From: Colius striatus
Lineage: Eukaryota; Chordata; Aves; Coliiformes; Coliidae
Reading direction: 5' to 3'
Assembly (NCBI RefSeq): GCF_028858725.1
Contig: NC_084768.1
Coordinates: forward strand, 1,285,853 to 1,349,852
Length of the DNA: 64,000 bases
The position numbers and the translations under genes are program-made. This document shows positions 52,155 to 63,480 of this stretch, piece by piece. The notes beneath the pieces were generated by a model. It saw nothing but the letters and a program-made list of their open reading frames with translations, did not search any database and had not been told where the DNA came from. How positions within the stretch are numbered: the stretch's first letter is position 1; every line of letters starts with the position of its first letter.

Positions 52155-52691
52155 TCACTTGGTTCTTTCCTCAAGATTGTTTTCTCCATTGCTCTTACAG
52201 TCATTAAGGCCTTTTGGTTGATGTGCCTTGATCCACGTTGCTGGAATCCACCGGGGACCTCGCTCTGTAACGCCACAAGCGCAGCCTCTTCCCCACGGGA
52301 ACAGATCTGCAGGCCCTTGCCACTCTCCAGTAGTGGGATTCTTACACCAAACTTTAGGTTTGTCAGCAAGCTCCAAATCCCGACTCATTTGGGCAAAGTG
52401 TGTTAATGCTGGTGCTTCATTCCGGTTTGCCACGGTTCTGAGATGATTCCCTGTAGAAAGGGCTTTCATGAGTCTGTCTTGAGGGCTCACCCCCTCTTCC
52501 CCCGTTTTCTGTTTCTCTATCAGCCCCTTTAGAGCTTGGTGAGTACGTTCGATCGTGGCTTGACCAGTAGAGTTCCCTGGGATCCCAGTGGTGTGTCTGA
52601 CACCCCATAAGTTCAGGAACTCACATGTTCTACTGGCTCTATATCCCCAGCCATTGTCAGTTTCTCTCTCGTGGAACACCAAGGACTGCAA
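52155..52691 (-). pseudogene. Retroviral integrase C-terminal fragment, left arm
   Basis: 178 codons, the same translated sequence as the right arm. Contains TDNGWGY (second catalytic Asp), GQATIERTH (catalytic Glu) and a basic C-terminal domain with PRWIPA. The N-terminal zinc domain and first catalytic Asp are broken. Confidence 0.85.
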
Positions 52692-52864
52692 AGCAACTCC
52701 TCCAATGTCTTATGACACCTCGAGCACTGACCCTCGTTAAGGCTGTGGCCCAAACCATGTCCCAATAGGTATCAATTGGTATCATGCAGGCCATGTGGAA
52801 ACAATACCCTGAGCGTCCCATGTGGTCAGGTCAAACTGCTTTGCCAGCATTTTCATTTGCCAGC

Positions 52865-53600
52865 AACTCATCCGTGAGAGGAACGAAAATGACGTCTGCC
52901 TCAATCCCTGCTGTTGCCAGCAGACGTTTCCTGCCCTTAACTATTATTTTCACAATGGCCTCTGGTCTCGTGGTGATTGTTTTTGGCAAATTCTATGGCA
53001 AAAACATCCGCTCCAGGATGCTCAATGGGTCTCTTGCTCCTGAATCCCATTGCATAAGAGTGTCATTCCATGCTGGTTTTGACTGATCACAGCAACGTTA
53101 ACTGACAAGTCAGGATCATATCAGTGACTGTAGTTATTGACTGTCGTGTTTCCTGTCTTTTCTATCGCTGGTATTTGCTGCCAGGACAGTTCCCGCGCAC
53201 TGTCAGCCTCTGCTGAGCCTTTAGCAAAGGCGTTAGTGGCGCAAGAGCCTCATTCGTGAGACCACATGTGGTTCGTGCCCATTGGATATCACCTGTCAGC
53301 TTCTGAACATCTGTTCAATGAGCAATTTCTGGTTTAATTGCCACCTTCTGAGGATAAATGCGTGCCCTTGTGATAATGTGACCTAAACATTGCCAGGAGG
53401 CGTGCACTTGTACCTTCTCTGGCGCGATCACCAACCCGGAGATGCCCAACTGTCGCTTCCCTGCTGGCACAATCTGATGCTGCTGCAGGTCTTTTCCTGC
53501 ACTCAGGATGTCATCCCTATAATGGTAAGATAAAACACGAGGGGATTTTTTGTGTACATTTTCTCAGTCCCACAGATCACACGACTTCTTTCACCAAGGT
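52865..53600 (-). pseudogene. RT/RNase H remnants at the centre of the palindromic ERV
   Basis: The minus strand near 53520-53350 reads as an RT palm with YRDD in place of the catalytic YXDD, followed by APEKVQVHA and GHII. The frame is interrupted by stops toward 52870. It belongs to the same element as the left arm. Confidence 0.6.
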
Positions 53601-53880
53601 GTGAAAATGCTGGCCAAGCACTTTGACCTGACCACATGGGACGCTCAGGGTATCGTTTCCACATGCCCTGCATGCCAGAATCAAATCGGCCTAGGAGCAG
53701 GAGTCAATCCCAGGGGTCTGGCACCATGAGGAACATGGCAATGGGCTGTCACAGTCTGTGCTCCCTTTGGACGATTTAAACCAATACATGTCACTATTGA
53801 TACCTATTGGGCCATGTTTTGGGCCGCAGCCTTAACGAGGGTCAGTGCTCGAGGTGTCATAAGACATTGGAGGAGTTGCT

Positions 53881-54417
53881 TTGCAGTCCTTGGTGTTCCA
53901 CGAGAGAGAAACTGACAATGGCTGGGGATATAGAGCCAGTAGAACATGTGAGTTCCTGAACTTATGGGGTGTCAGACACACCACTGGGATCCCAGGGAAC
54001 TCTACTGGTCAAGCCACGATCGAACGTACTCACCAAGCTCTAAAGGGGCTGATAGAGAAACAGAAAACGGGGGAAGAGGGGGTGAGCCCTCAAGACAGAC
54101 TCATGAAAGCCCTTTCTACAGGGAATCATCTCAGAACCGTGGCAAACCGGAATGAAGCACCAGCATTAACACACTTTGCCCAAATGAGTCGGGATTTGGA
54201 GCTTGCTGACAAACCTAAAGTTTGGTGTAAGAATCCCACTACTGGAGAGTGGCAAGGGCCTGCAGATCTGTTCCCGTGGGGAAGAGGCTGCGCTTGTGGC
54301 GTTACAGAGCGAGGTCCCCGGTGGATTCCAGCAACGTGGATCAAGGCACATCAACCAAAAGGCCTTAATGACTGTAAGAGCAATGGAGAAAACAATCTTG
54401 AGGAAAGAACCAAGTGA
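53881..54417 (+). pseudogene. Retroviral integrase C-terminal fragment, right arm
   Basis: Inverted copy of 52691-52155. Upstream plus-strand sequence (53608-53880) keeps a zinc-binding-region-like part and the first catalytic Asp region with at least one stop. Confidence 0.85.
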
Positions 54418-54895
54418 TCCATCCTCAACCCATCACCCTGTTGAAATGGAAAACCTGTCAGCTGTGGCTGCTGCAAATTCCTCCAGCAATCTGCATCACA
54501 TTCAAAGACCTGGAGAACTTCACAGGACAGCCAATGGAAACTTGAAAGCAGAAATGGTGTGTTTTCTACAGATGAAGAGATATTTCCAGCTCACAGATCA
54601 GCGTGCTAAAGAAGTGAAACAAGAGTCTGAAACTACATTCAGTGACTAGAAACCTCAGTGGAAGCACAGAGAACTCATCCCTTGTCGCCAGTGTGCGTCC
54701 CTCCTAGCAACACACAGCACATTCTGTTGGAGTTGATGGATTTCTGTGTTGTATTGTTCAGCAGTGGAGCTGTTATTGACCTTTTGTTGTAAACTCATGG
54801 CCATGGGTAACAATATTGATGTTTTCTTCTTGTACCTTTAATTTTGAAATGTGCTGCTGAAGGCTGGCTGGTTCACAAAAGAAAAAGGGGGGAAC

Positions 54896-55180
54896 TGTAG
54901 GCACAAATGTGGCTTGGAGCAGCCAGCTTGAATAAAGATGGTAGGGACAAGTTAATGCAGCTGGCAAGCTTCTCCAATTATCACACACAGGTGCTGCAAG
55001 GTACTCAATTGGGCCCTGGCTGATCACATGGGCAGAAGCAGCATATAAGGAGGTAGCCAGCTAAGGAAGGGTGGCTTTGAGTCAATTCTGTTGGTTGTAC
55101 TGTGTTGCCTGTGTACGTCTCTGCCTGTGCATTACCCAGCTTCTCTACATCTTTGAATGAATACAGCCTGCACCACTACA
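54896..55180 (+). repeat. LTR of palindromic remnant, right
   Basis: 285 bp, preceded by the polypurine tract AAAAAGGGGGGAAC (54882-54895). Contains AATAAAG near 54930. Confidence 0.88.
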
Positions 55181-55182
55181 AT

Positions 55183-56365
55183 AGTTTGTGTTGGTCTGTG
55201 TAAGCTCCTCCCCTTCCTGACATTCCTGCCAGAGTCATCACCCAGATGCTATGCTTCCCCAGCTCATTTTCAGCCTCTTGTCTGGCAGTGTGTTCTGATG
55301 ATGGAGCTGCTTGATCCTGCTGGGCTGCATCCACAGGGTGACTACAGCTCTGTGGGTGGTCAGTATCATCTGGACATGTCCTTTCCACTTTTCCTTCAAT
55401 GGTCCTCAACTATTAAGTGAAATCAACTCAACAGACAAGTAAATAGAAATACATTCCATTCCAAGGGCCCCTGAAAGAAATCTTTGCTTTAAGAGCCATA
55501 GGAACCAAAGCTCACACTTCTGGACCCCTCCGTCGTCATCTGCATTCAAGGTGTAGCTAAGGAAATGGCTGTGGCTGTGTAGATACTCTGAACAAAACAA
55601 GGAGGAAGGTCAAAGGAGCAGAGCAGAGCATTTCAGGGGACCTTGAAAGAAGAGAGAGTGGGTATCAACTATTTGAGTCCTATAGTCAAAAACAACTATG
55701 TGAAAATAGAGAAAGATCTTTAAAGCACACGGGAGAAATGCCCCTGTCAAACACTCCCTGTGGGGCTGGTTTTGCCTCCCTCTGGTTTTTCATGAATAAT
55801 CTTACAATTAAGCTGGGAAATCACTGGGGATGTCTCTGTCTCTGGAGAATCTTGTCTCAGCAGCATGGGGGAGCATCCTTTGCGTGGTGAGTGGCCTTTG
55901 ATAAGAAAGATCTCAGACTGCTCCACTCATGTCTGCTGGCAAAGAGGCACGGTTGGATTTGGTGTAGCTAAGCAACTCCTGAATGGCTCTGGCTGTGTAC
56001 ATGTTCTCATCAGAAAGCAAGGAGGAAGGGCAAAGCAGCAGCGCAGAAGAGAGAAGGGTACCCACTATTTCAGGCCTATGGCCAAAGCCAACTCTGTGAA
56101 ATCACAGCGACAGGGACTTCTCCCGTGGCCTTTAAACATCTGTCAAACAGTCCCTGTGGTGCTGGTTTTTCTCCCTCCATCTTTCCCATGACTAATCTTA
56201 CAATTGAGCTGTGAAATCCTTGGGGATGTCTCTGTCTCGGGGAAATCTTGTCCCAGCAGCATGGGGGAGCATCCTCTGCATGGTGACAGGCCTTTGATAA
56301 GAGGGATGTCAGAGTGCTCCACTCACTCAGCTGCTGGCAGAGGCATCCTTGTCTTTGTGCAAATG
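55183..56365 (-). repeat. 3' flank of FOXJ1-like copy C with a 405-bp tandem duplication
   Basis: 55190-55420 matches the 3' flank of copies A and B (for example 18300-18530). About 55550-55960 and 55955-56365 are diverged copies of one another, sharing TTTTTCATGA.TAATCTTACAATT, the CATGGGGGAGCATCCT block and a GTGTAGCTAAG boundary. Confidence 0.75.
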
Positions 56366-56377
56366 CTCTCTGTTGAT

Positions 56378-58498
56378 TCAGTAGTAGAGACAGTCGTTTG
56401 TCTCTTTGTCCAACTCCTGTTGCAGGAAAGAAGTGGCCATGAAGGTTTCATCAAAGTCCAGGTTGTTCACGCTGGCTTCAGTGAGGAGCTGCTGCTGCTC
56501 CTGGCCATCCTGGAGCTGGTGGATGTGGTGCCCGTGTGCCGTCCGCTCTGGCTCGTGTTCTGCGGGGCTGTTTGGTTCTGTGAGCTCCAGAAGTGGAGAG
56601 TCACGGTTCGAGATGGTGATGAAGCTGCTTTCTGAGTCAGAGTCACTGTCCACATTGCTGTTGAAGCTGGTTTTGGTGTCAAAGCCTCCACGTCGGTTGG
56701 TGTAGAAGAAGGCTTCCCAGTCCAAGTCCCCTTGCAGTGGCCCCAGCTCCGGCTGCTGCTCCGGGCTCAGCAGGGCAGGGCTGCAAAGTCGAGCCACCTT
56801 GGCCATTCCTGCAGGCGATGGCTTCTTGCGCTTCTGCCCGGATCCGCCATCCGCTGCAGTCAGGGTCTGGTTGCTGGTGGCTTCTTCAAACTCCTTCAGC
56901 CGCTGCTGCACCTCCCTGTTGACAGTTAGGATGGAAGTGTAGGTGCCAGAGGAGGTGTCTGTGCAGGTGAGGCTCCCTGTGCCTTGTGGGGCTGTTGCAG
57001 GACAGGCCGGGTGGCTCTGTGCTTGGGGCATCCTCCGCTGTTTGCAGGCAATGTCTCTGCTCAGTTTAGTGTCAAGTTCTCCACATGAGTTGGTGTTGCA
57101 GATGGCTTCACAGTCAAAATCCTCTTCCAGTGCCCTCAGCTCCGGCTGCTGCTCCTGGCTCAGCAGGACAGGGCTGCAAAGCCGAGACACCTTGGCCATT
57201 GGTTTGGGTGATGGCTTCTTGTGCCTCTGCCCTGCTTTGCCATCTGCTGCAGCCAGGGTCTGGTTGCTGGTGGCTTCTTCAAACTCCTTCAGCAGCTGCT
57301 GCAACTCCCTGTTGACATCGAGGATGGAAGTGTATGTGCCAGAGGAGGTGTCTGTGCAGCTGAGGCTCCCTGTGCCTTGCGGGACTGTTGCAGGACAGGC
57401 TGCGTGGCTGTGTGCTGGGGGCATGCTCCGCCGTTTGCAGGCAATGTCTGTGTTCACTGTGGTGTCAAACCTTGTTTCCCTGTCAGGGTCTCCACGTGGG
57501 TTGGCTTTGAAGGTGTCTTTTCTGTCCAAGTCTGCTTTCAGTGCCCCCAGCTCCGGCTGCTGTTCCTGGCTCAGCAGGGCAGGGCTGCAAAGCCGAGACA
57601 CCTTGGCCATTCCTGCAGGCGATGGCTTCTTGCGCTTCTGCCCAGATCTGCCATCCGCTGCAGTCAGAGACTCGTTGCTGGTGGCTTGTTCAAAGTCTTT
57701 GAGCAGCTGCTGCAACTCCCTGTTGACACCGAGGATGGAAGTGAAGGTGCCAGAGGAGGTGTCTGTGGTGGCCAGACTCCCTGTGCCTTGCGGGGCTGTT
57801 GCAGGACAGACCGTGTGGCTGTGTGCTGGGGGCATCCTGCTCTGTTTGCAGGCCCCACTCTTGAGCCTCTGGGCATATTCGGGGTGAAGTGTCCAAAAGC
57901 CGCCTCTGCCTGGCTCCCCCTTCTCCTGGGGCACCCTGATGAAGCTCTTGTTCAAGGAGAGGTTGCGCCGGATGGATCTCTAGAGCCAGAAGAGAAGCAG
58001 CAAAGCAAAAGCAATGGTGAGTGTTGGGCTGGTGCTGCGGCACCGAGCTGTGTGGGGCTGGGGGAAAGGCACATTGTGGCCTGGGGGCAAAGAGAGGAGA
58101 CAGCAATGTCAGGGCATCCTGGGCTCCATGGGCAGAAGAAGCTTTTGTGTGTCTTGTGCAGAGCTTGGTTAGGAACATAACCAAAAACAAAAGAAAGGAA
58201 AAGAAGAAAGAGGAAAGGGAAATAGGGATAGGAAAGGAAAGGAAAGGAAAGAAGGAAAGGAAAGGAAAGGAAAGGAAAGGAAAGGAAAGGAAAGGAAAGG
58301 AAAGGAAAGGAAAGGAAAGGAAAGGAAAGGAAAGGAAAGGAAAGGAAAGGAAAGGAAAGGAAAGGAAAGGGAAAATAAGAGGGAAGGAAGGAAAGAAGGA
58401 AGGAAAGAAGGAAGGAAGGAAGGAAGGAGGAAAGAAAAAAAAAAGGAAGACAGGAAAAAAAGGAAAAAAACCCCAAAAATGTTGAAAAACACACACAC

Positions 58499-58530
<32 letters not shown>

Positions 58531-58592
58531 AGGAAAAGAAAGAAAGAAAAAAGGAAAGAAAAAAAGGAAGGAAGAAAAGAAGAAAGGAAGAG

Positions 58593-58646
<54 letters not shown>

Positions 58647-58982
58647 GAAGAAAGAAAGAAAGGGAAAGAATGTAAGACAAGGAAAGAAAGAAAGGAAAGA
58701 ATAAAAAGAAAGAAAGAAAGGAAGGAAAAAAGAAAAGAAAAAAGGAAGAGAGAAAGAAAAAAAGAATAAAAGAAAGAAAAAAGAAAGAAAGAAAGATCAA
58801 AAGAAAGAAAAAAGACAGAAAGAAATAAAGAAATTGAGAAAGAAAAAAGAAAGAAGGAAAGAAAGGAAGAAAGAAAGAAAAGAAAGGAAGAAAGATAGGA
58901 AGAAAGAGAGATAGAAAGGGAGAAAAAAGAAAGAAACAAACAAACAAAAGGAAAGAAGAAAAGGAAGGAAGGAAGGAAGGAA

Positions 58983-59015
<33 letters not shown>

Positions 59016-59026
59016 GAAAGAAGGAA

Positions 59027-59059
<33 letters not shown>

Positions 59060-59082
59060 GAAGGAAGGAAGGAAGGAAGGAA

Positions 59083-59116
<34 letters not shown>

Positions 59117-61359
59117 AAATAAGGAAGGAAGAAAAGAAGAAAGGAAGAGAGAAAGAAAGAAAGAAACAAAGAAAGAAAGAAAGACAAGGAAAGAAAGAAA
59201 GGAAGGAAGAAAAAGAAAGAAAGGAAAAAGAAAAGAAAGAAAGAGAGAAAGGAAGAAAGAAAGAAAGAAAGAAGGAAAGAAAGAAAGAAAAAAGAAAGAA
59301 AGAAAGAAAGAAAGGTAGAAAAAAGAAAGAAAGAGAATAAATGTAAGAAAGAAAGAAAAAAAAGAAGGAAAGAAAGAAAGAAAGAAAGAAGGAAAGAGAA
59401 AGAAAGAAAGAAAAAAAGGAAAGAAAGAAAGAAGGAAAGAGAAAGAAAGAAAGAAAGAAAGAGGAAGAAAGGAAGAAAGAAAAATAAAAGAAATGAAGAA
59501 AGAAAAAAGGAAGAAAGAAAGAAAACAAAAGGAAGAAAGGAAGAAAGAAAGAGAGGAAGAAGAAAAAAAGAAGAAAGGGAGAAAGAAAGAAAGAAAGAAA
59601 AGGAAAGAAGAAAAGAAATAAAGAAAGAAGGAACGAAAGAAAGAAAGGAAGAAAGAAAGAAAAAAGGAAGAAAGTAAGAAAGAAGGAAAGAAAGAAAAAA
59701 GAATGAAAAAGTAAGAAGAAAGAAAGGAAGGAAGGAAGAGAGGAAAAACAAAATATAAAAAAATATAATTACAAACAAAGGAAGTGATAAAGATAAAGAA
59801 AGAAGGGGAGAAAGAACTTTAAAGGAAAAGAAAGAGAAAGAGAAAGAGAAAGAGAAAGAGAGAAAAGAAAGAAGGAGGGAAGAAAGGAAAAAACAAAATA
59901 TGTAAAATTAAACAAAATCCCATTTGAAAAAAAATTGAACAACAGAGGAAAAAAAAGAAGTGGAAACGAAGAGCAGGAGCACAGAAATCCCTGCAAACAG
60001 TCCAGGCTGTGCTCAGTGCACAGCCACAGCTGAACGGCACTGTACAATGGTCACACATTGCAGCTGATGTCTCTGCTCCCCATCTGCCCTCCTCAGCCCA
60101 AACTCCCTGCAGCCCGGGCTGCCTCTGTTCTTCCCTGGCTGCTTCACACCTTGAGCATTCCTGCCTGCAACAGCCCTCTGCAGAGAAGGGCTGGAAACCT
60201 TCCTGCCTTTGTCACTAAGCACAATTGATGATGAGCACGGTGAGGATCCAGCCGTGAGCTGGAGGAGAAACCACCCCACTGGCACACAGCTCCTGTCCTG
60301 AATCCCTCCCGTAGGTGCCCCCAGCACAGGGGATGGGGAGGAACCAGGTGACCCTGGAGAGGAACCAGCAGGTCCCCTTCTCCCTTCCCTTCCCTTCCCT
60401 TCCCTTCCCTTCCCTTCCCTTCCCTTCCCTTCCCTTCCCTTCCCTTCCCTTCCCTTCCCTTCCCTTCCCTTCCCTTCCCTTCCCTTCCCTTCCCTTCCCT
60501 GTGCTGGGCTTCAGGAGCTGCTGCACACCCCCCTGCCTGAGGACAAGGTGGCCACACCTGGGCAGGGGGTTGCAGGGTTGTGCCCAGCCCTGCCTGGAGC
60601 AGCCCCCAGGATGGTTGGCACGCTCTGGCTTTGGGCTGGCAGGAACACAAGGGGAAGGATGAGCCACCCGGGTCCCTCCTGCCCTGCCCCGGCCCACAGA
60701 GCCTCAGCCCCAAGCTGCTGCCCATCCCAGCCCCTCCTCAGCAGCTGCCCGTGCTGCTCTCCTCCCAGCAGCACCCAGCATCCCCGCAGGCCCTTCCCCT
60801 GCACGCTGGGGCTCTGCAAAGCCCTCCCCAGCCCTGTGGGCACAGGGGCTCAAAGGCAAGAGCTCTGCCAGTCTCCTACCTGCCAGCTGGGATCAGCGTG
60901 TCGGAAGTAGCTGAAGTTGTCCCTGATCCACTTGTAGATGTCAGAGAGGGAGATGCTGGGCTTCTGGCTGGCTTCCATGGCCATGCAGATGAGGCTGGCG
61001 TAGGTGTAGGGTGGCCTGACAGAAGGGTTGCTCCTGTGGCCAGTGTCCTGTGTGAGCTCAGGGCTCAGCACCGTTCTGGAGGCTGAGGAGGAGATGGGCT
61101 GGCAGGGGGAGTGGGACAGAGCCCCGCAGGCGGGCTCAGCAGCCAGGGCTGAGCACGGGGCAGCCAAAGTGGAGCAGCGCTGAGAGCTGGGGGGGTCAGG
61201 GCCGCCCAGGCAGCAGGAGGACTTGGCCAAGCTGGTGTTGGCCAAGGAAAAGTCCTTCAGCCACAGGAGACTGGTCAGATTGTCATCTGAGTCCTCCAAG
61301 CTGAAGCTCCTCCCTGCCTCAGTGGCTTCCCAGTCGCTGCTGGAGCTGCCTTGAGCCAT
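56378..61359 (-). CDS. FOXJ1-like forkhead protein, copy C, with fuller N-terminus (two coding exons)
   Basis: Exons on the minus strand are 61359-60880 and 57979-56378, giving 693 residues; a start at 61386 would add nine. The N-terminus contains [14 protein letters not shown], the conserved FOXJ1 N-terminal motif missing from copies A and B, then the forkhead domain (residues about 115-200). The recognition helix again has Arg at the Asn and His positions (161, 165). Three tandem units follow (57853-57443, 57442-57050, 57049 to about 56662) and the [14 protein letters not shown]-terminal box. The long exon differs from A and B at roughly 20 residues. The intron is about 2.9 kb owing to purine-repeat expansion. 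This copy is probably closest to the founder, with no AKAP1-like partner next to it. Confidence 0.8.
58186..59930 (+). repeat. 1.7-kb purine-rich (GAAA/GGAA) expansion in FOXJ1-like copy C intron
   Basis: The plus strand is almost entirely A and G: first AAAGG pentamers (58217-58370), then GAAA and GGAA mixtures. The equivalent in copies A and B is only about 110 bp. Long spurious frames on both strands reflect the composition. Confidence 0.95.
60381..60500 (-). repeat. (GGGAA)n microsatellite in FOXJ1-like intron, copy C
   Basis: Plus-strand TTCCC units near the exon 1 donor side; orthologous to the copy A array. Confidence 0.95.
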
Positions 61360-61398
61360 GTCTGGGCGTGCTGGCTGCTCCTCCATTCCCCGAGCCCA

Positions 61399-61545
61399 CG
61401 GGAAGGGAAGGGAAGGGAAGGGAAGGGAAGGGAAGGGAAGGGAAGGGAAGGGAAGGGAAGGGAAGGGAAGGGAAGGGAAGGGAAGGGAAGGGAAGGGAAG
61501 GGAAGGGAAGGGAAGGGAAGGGAAGGGAAGGGAAGGGAAGGGAAG
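61399..61545 (+). repeat. (GGGAA)n microsatellite just upstream of FOXJ1-like copy C start
   Basis: About 145 bp of pure GGGAA on the plus strand, 40 bp from the proposed ATG. It is absent in copies A and B, where the deletion that removed the N-terminal exon part begins at this position. Confidence 0.95.
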
Positions 61546-62190
61546 GAGACCCGGGGCAGCCGCTGCACGGGCGAGAGGCAGCGGTCTGAGGCTCCCCGAG
61601 GCTCCGCGACTGTTTTCTCTCGGCTCGAAAGCCGCAGCGCCGGCGTGTGTGAGGCAGAAGGCAGCGGGCAGCGAGCAGCCCGAGCAGCCGGCTGTGAGTG
61701 CGGCCCCCGCTCCCGGCCGAGCCCCCGCAGCCGCGCACCGGTCCCGGCCCGAGCCGCGCGGCCGCGGTTCAAAAGACGCCGCAGGCGCGGGACGGGGCCG
61801 GCGCTGCCCCGCGCACACACAAACGGCCTTTTCTGCCCCGACACGAGGCTCGGGGCGGCCACAGCCCGTGCCCGGCCCCCGCGCCGGCAGCACACGCGGC
61901 CCGGGACGCTTCTGCTCGGCTTCTCCGGCCGCAGACGAACGAGCCCGAGCCGCCGCTTCCCGCCCCGCCGGCGGCTCCGCTCCCTCAGCGGCAGGAGCTG
62001 TCCCTGCCGGAGCTCTCCTGAAGCCGGCGAGGGCCGGAGCGCGGCCTCCGGCGCGGCCCTGGGCTCTTCCGAGCAGCCGGGGACAAAGCACTTGAGGCCC
62101 CGCTGCTGCCGTCCCCGTGCCGCCCCTTCACGGGCTCTGGCACCCGCCAGCCTTCCCCCACCGCTGCCCCGTGCTGCCCCACACCGCTCT
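61546..62190. promoter_or_regulatory. CpG island, probable promoter of FOXJ1-like copy C
   Basis: Strongly GC- and CpG-rich. The part nearest the gene (61546-61735) is shared with copies A and B; beyond about 61735 the sequences differ, marking the duplication breakpoint. No TATA box is obvious. Confidence 0.6.
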
Positions 62191-62612
62191 CTGCAGAGCT
62201 TTGCAGCCAAGAAGATATTCTCTCCGCTCTGGTACAGCCCTGTCTGGGTGATGCACCATTGCCAAGAGGTTACAATACGTAGCAAGAACACAATACAAGA
62301 CAGCTCCCACAGCACAGTAAATCCATCAGCAACAGAATGAGACTCACAGCTATTATTTGGGCCATCATGTTCCCAGGCCCCTTCATCCTTTTCACAAAGT
62401 CATGCAGCCAACTTAGCAAAGCTATCAAGGTTAGAGCCCACCTCAGAGCCAGGGTAGTAGCAGCGTGTTCCCAAACATTGGGAAGTGAGAGAGAAGCTGC
62501 ATTGCAGCAAGGCTCCCAGACCAGCACAGGAGCTTTGCACTCAGGAGCTTACTACAATGACAATGCATGTGCTGTAAAACTGCTGTTATCTCGCCCCATC
62601 TTGGGCGCTAAC
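62191..62612 (-). mobile_element. Internal 5' region of an old ERV, minus strand
   Basis: Next to the LTR-like end at 62616 the minus strand reads GCGCCCAAGATGGGGCGAGA, resembling a degraded primer-site and leader region. A short frame encodes a hydrophobic stretch. Family uncertain, possibly ERVL. Confidence 0.35.
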
Positions 62613-62615
62613 AAG

Positions 62616-63480
62616 GTGTGTGGTGGTTTGACCCTGGGGATTTTTGGGAAGCAAAGTTTGGTGGAACCAAAGTTTGGGGAAGCAAAAGCTTGGAGAAGAA
62701 AAAGATTGGGGAAGCTAAGTTTGGGGAAGCAAAATGTGGGGAAGCCACAGTTTGGGGAAGCAAAGGAAAGGGAAAGTAAGTGGATGAAAGAAAAGCAAAG
62801 CAAAGCTTGAGCAAGCAAAGTAAAGCAAAGCAGAGTTTGGGGAAGCAACACTGAGGGAAGCAAAAGTTTGGGGAAGCAAAGTTTGGGTAAGCAAAGCAAA
62901 GCTTGGGCAAGCAAAGCAGAAGTTTGGAGAAGCAAAAGTTTGTGGTAGCAAAAGTTTGTGGTAACAAAGTTTGGGGAAGTAAAAGTTTGAGGAAGAAAAA
63001 GTTTGAGGAAGCAAAGCAAAGTTTAGGGAAGGAAATCAAAGCAAAGTTTGGGAAAGCAAAGCAAAGTTTCAGGAAGCAAAGAAAAGCAAAGTTTGGGGAA
63101 GCAAACGTTTAGGAAAGTAAAGCAAAGTTTGGGGGAGCAAAAGTTTGGGGAAGAAAAACATTGGGGAAGCAAAAGCTTGGGGAAGCAAAGTTGAGGGAAG
63201 CAAAAGCTTGGGGAAGCAAAGCAAAGGTTGGGGAAGGAAAGCAATGCTTGGGAAAGCAAAGCACAATTTGGGGAAGGAAAGCAAAGGAAAGCAAGTGGAT
63301 GAAAGAATAAAAAGAATATGGAAGAGAAGTAAATCAAAGCAAAGCAAAGCAAGGAAAAGCAAAGGAAAGGGAAAGGCAAAGGGAAGGAGAAAATAGAGAG
63401 AAAAGAGAAAAGAAATGGGAAGAAAACAATCCCCAGTGATGAAGGAAGTAAGGAAAACACCAAGCAGTAGTAAAGGGAAC
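62616..63480 (-). repeat. LTR-like end followed by 16-bp tandem repeats
   Basis: Starts TGTGGTGGTTTGACCCTGG (terminal TG, similar to 34208). Then about 600 bp (62640-63260) of diverged GTTTGGGGAAGCAAAA units, followed by purine-rich AAAGG/GGAAA sequence to 63480. Confidence 0.7.

Larger units (their letters stand above)
51392..55180. mobile_element. Palindromic retroviral remnant (two inverted 3' halves)
   Basis: A 285-bp LTR lies at each outer end (51392-51676, minus; 54896-55180, plus), each next to a polypurine tract and followed inward by the same integrase C-terminal frame. The inverted match runs 51392 to about 52862 against about 53608-55180, with about 130 bp missing from the left arm inside integrase. 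The central 52865-53600 holds minus-strand RNase H and RT remnants continuous with the left half. No flanking duplication was found. The frame resembles alpha/betaretroviral pol. Confidence 0.88.

Noticed and set aside
57952-59778. 608-codon Phe/Ser/Leu-rich frame on the minus strand
   Set aside because: Translation of a homopurine/homopyrimidine tract inside the FOXJ1-like intron; no domain, and composition explains it.
61275-62315. Frames of 329-413 codons over the copy C CpG island
   Set aside because: Only the portion from 61359 (or 61386) matches FOXJ1; upstream parts translate the GGGAA repeat and CpG island.
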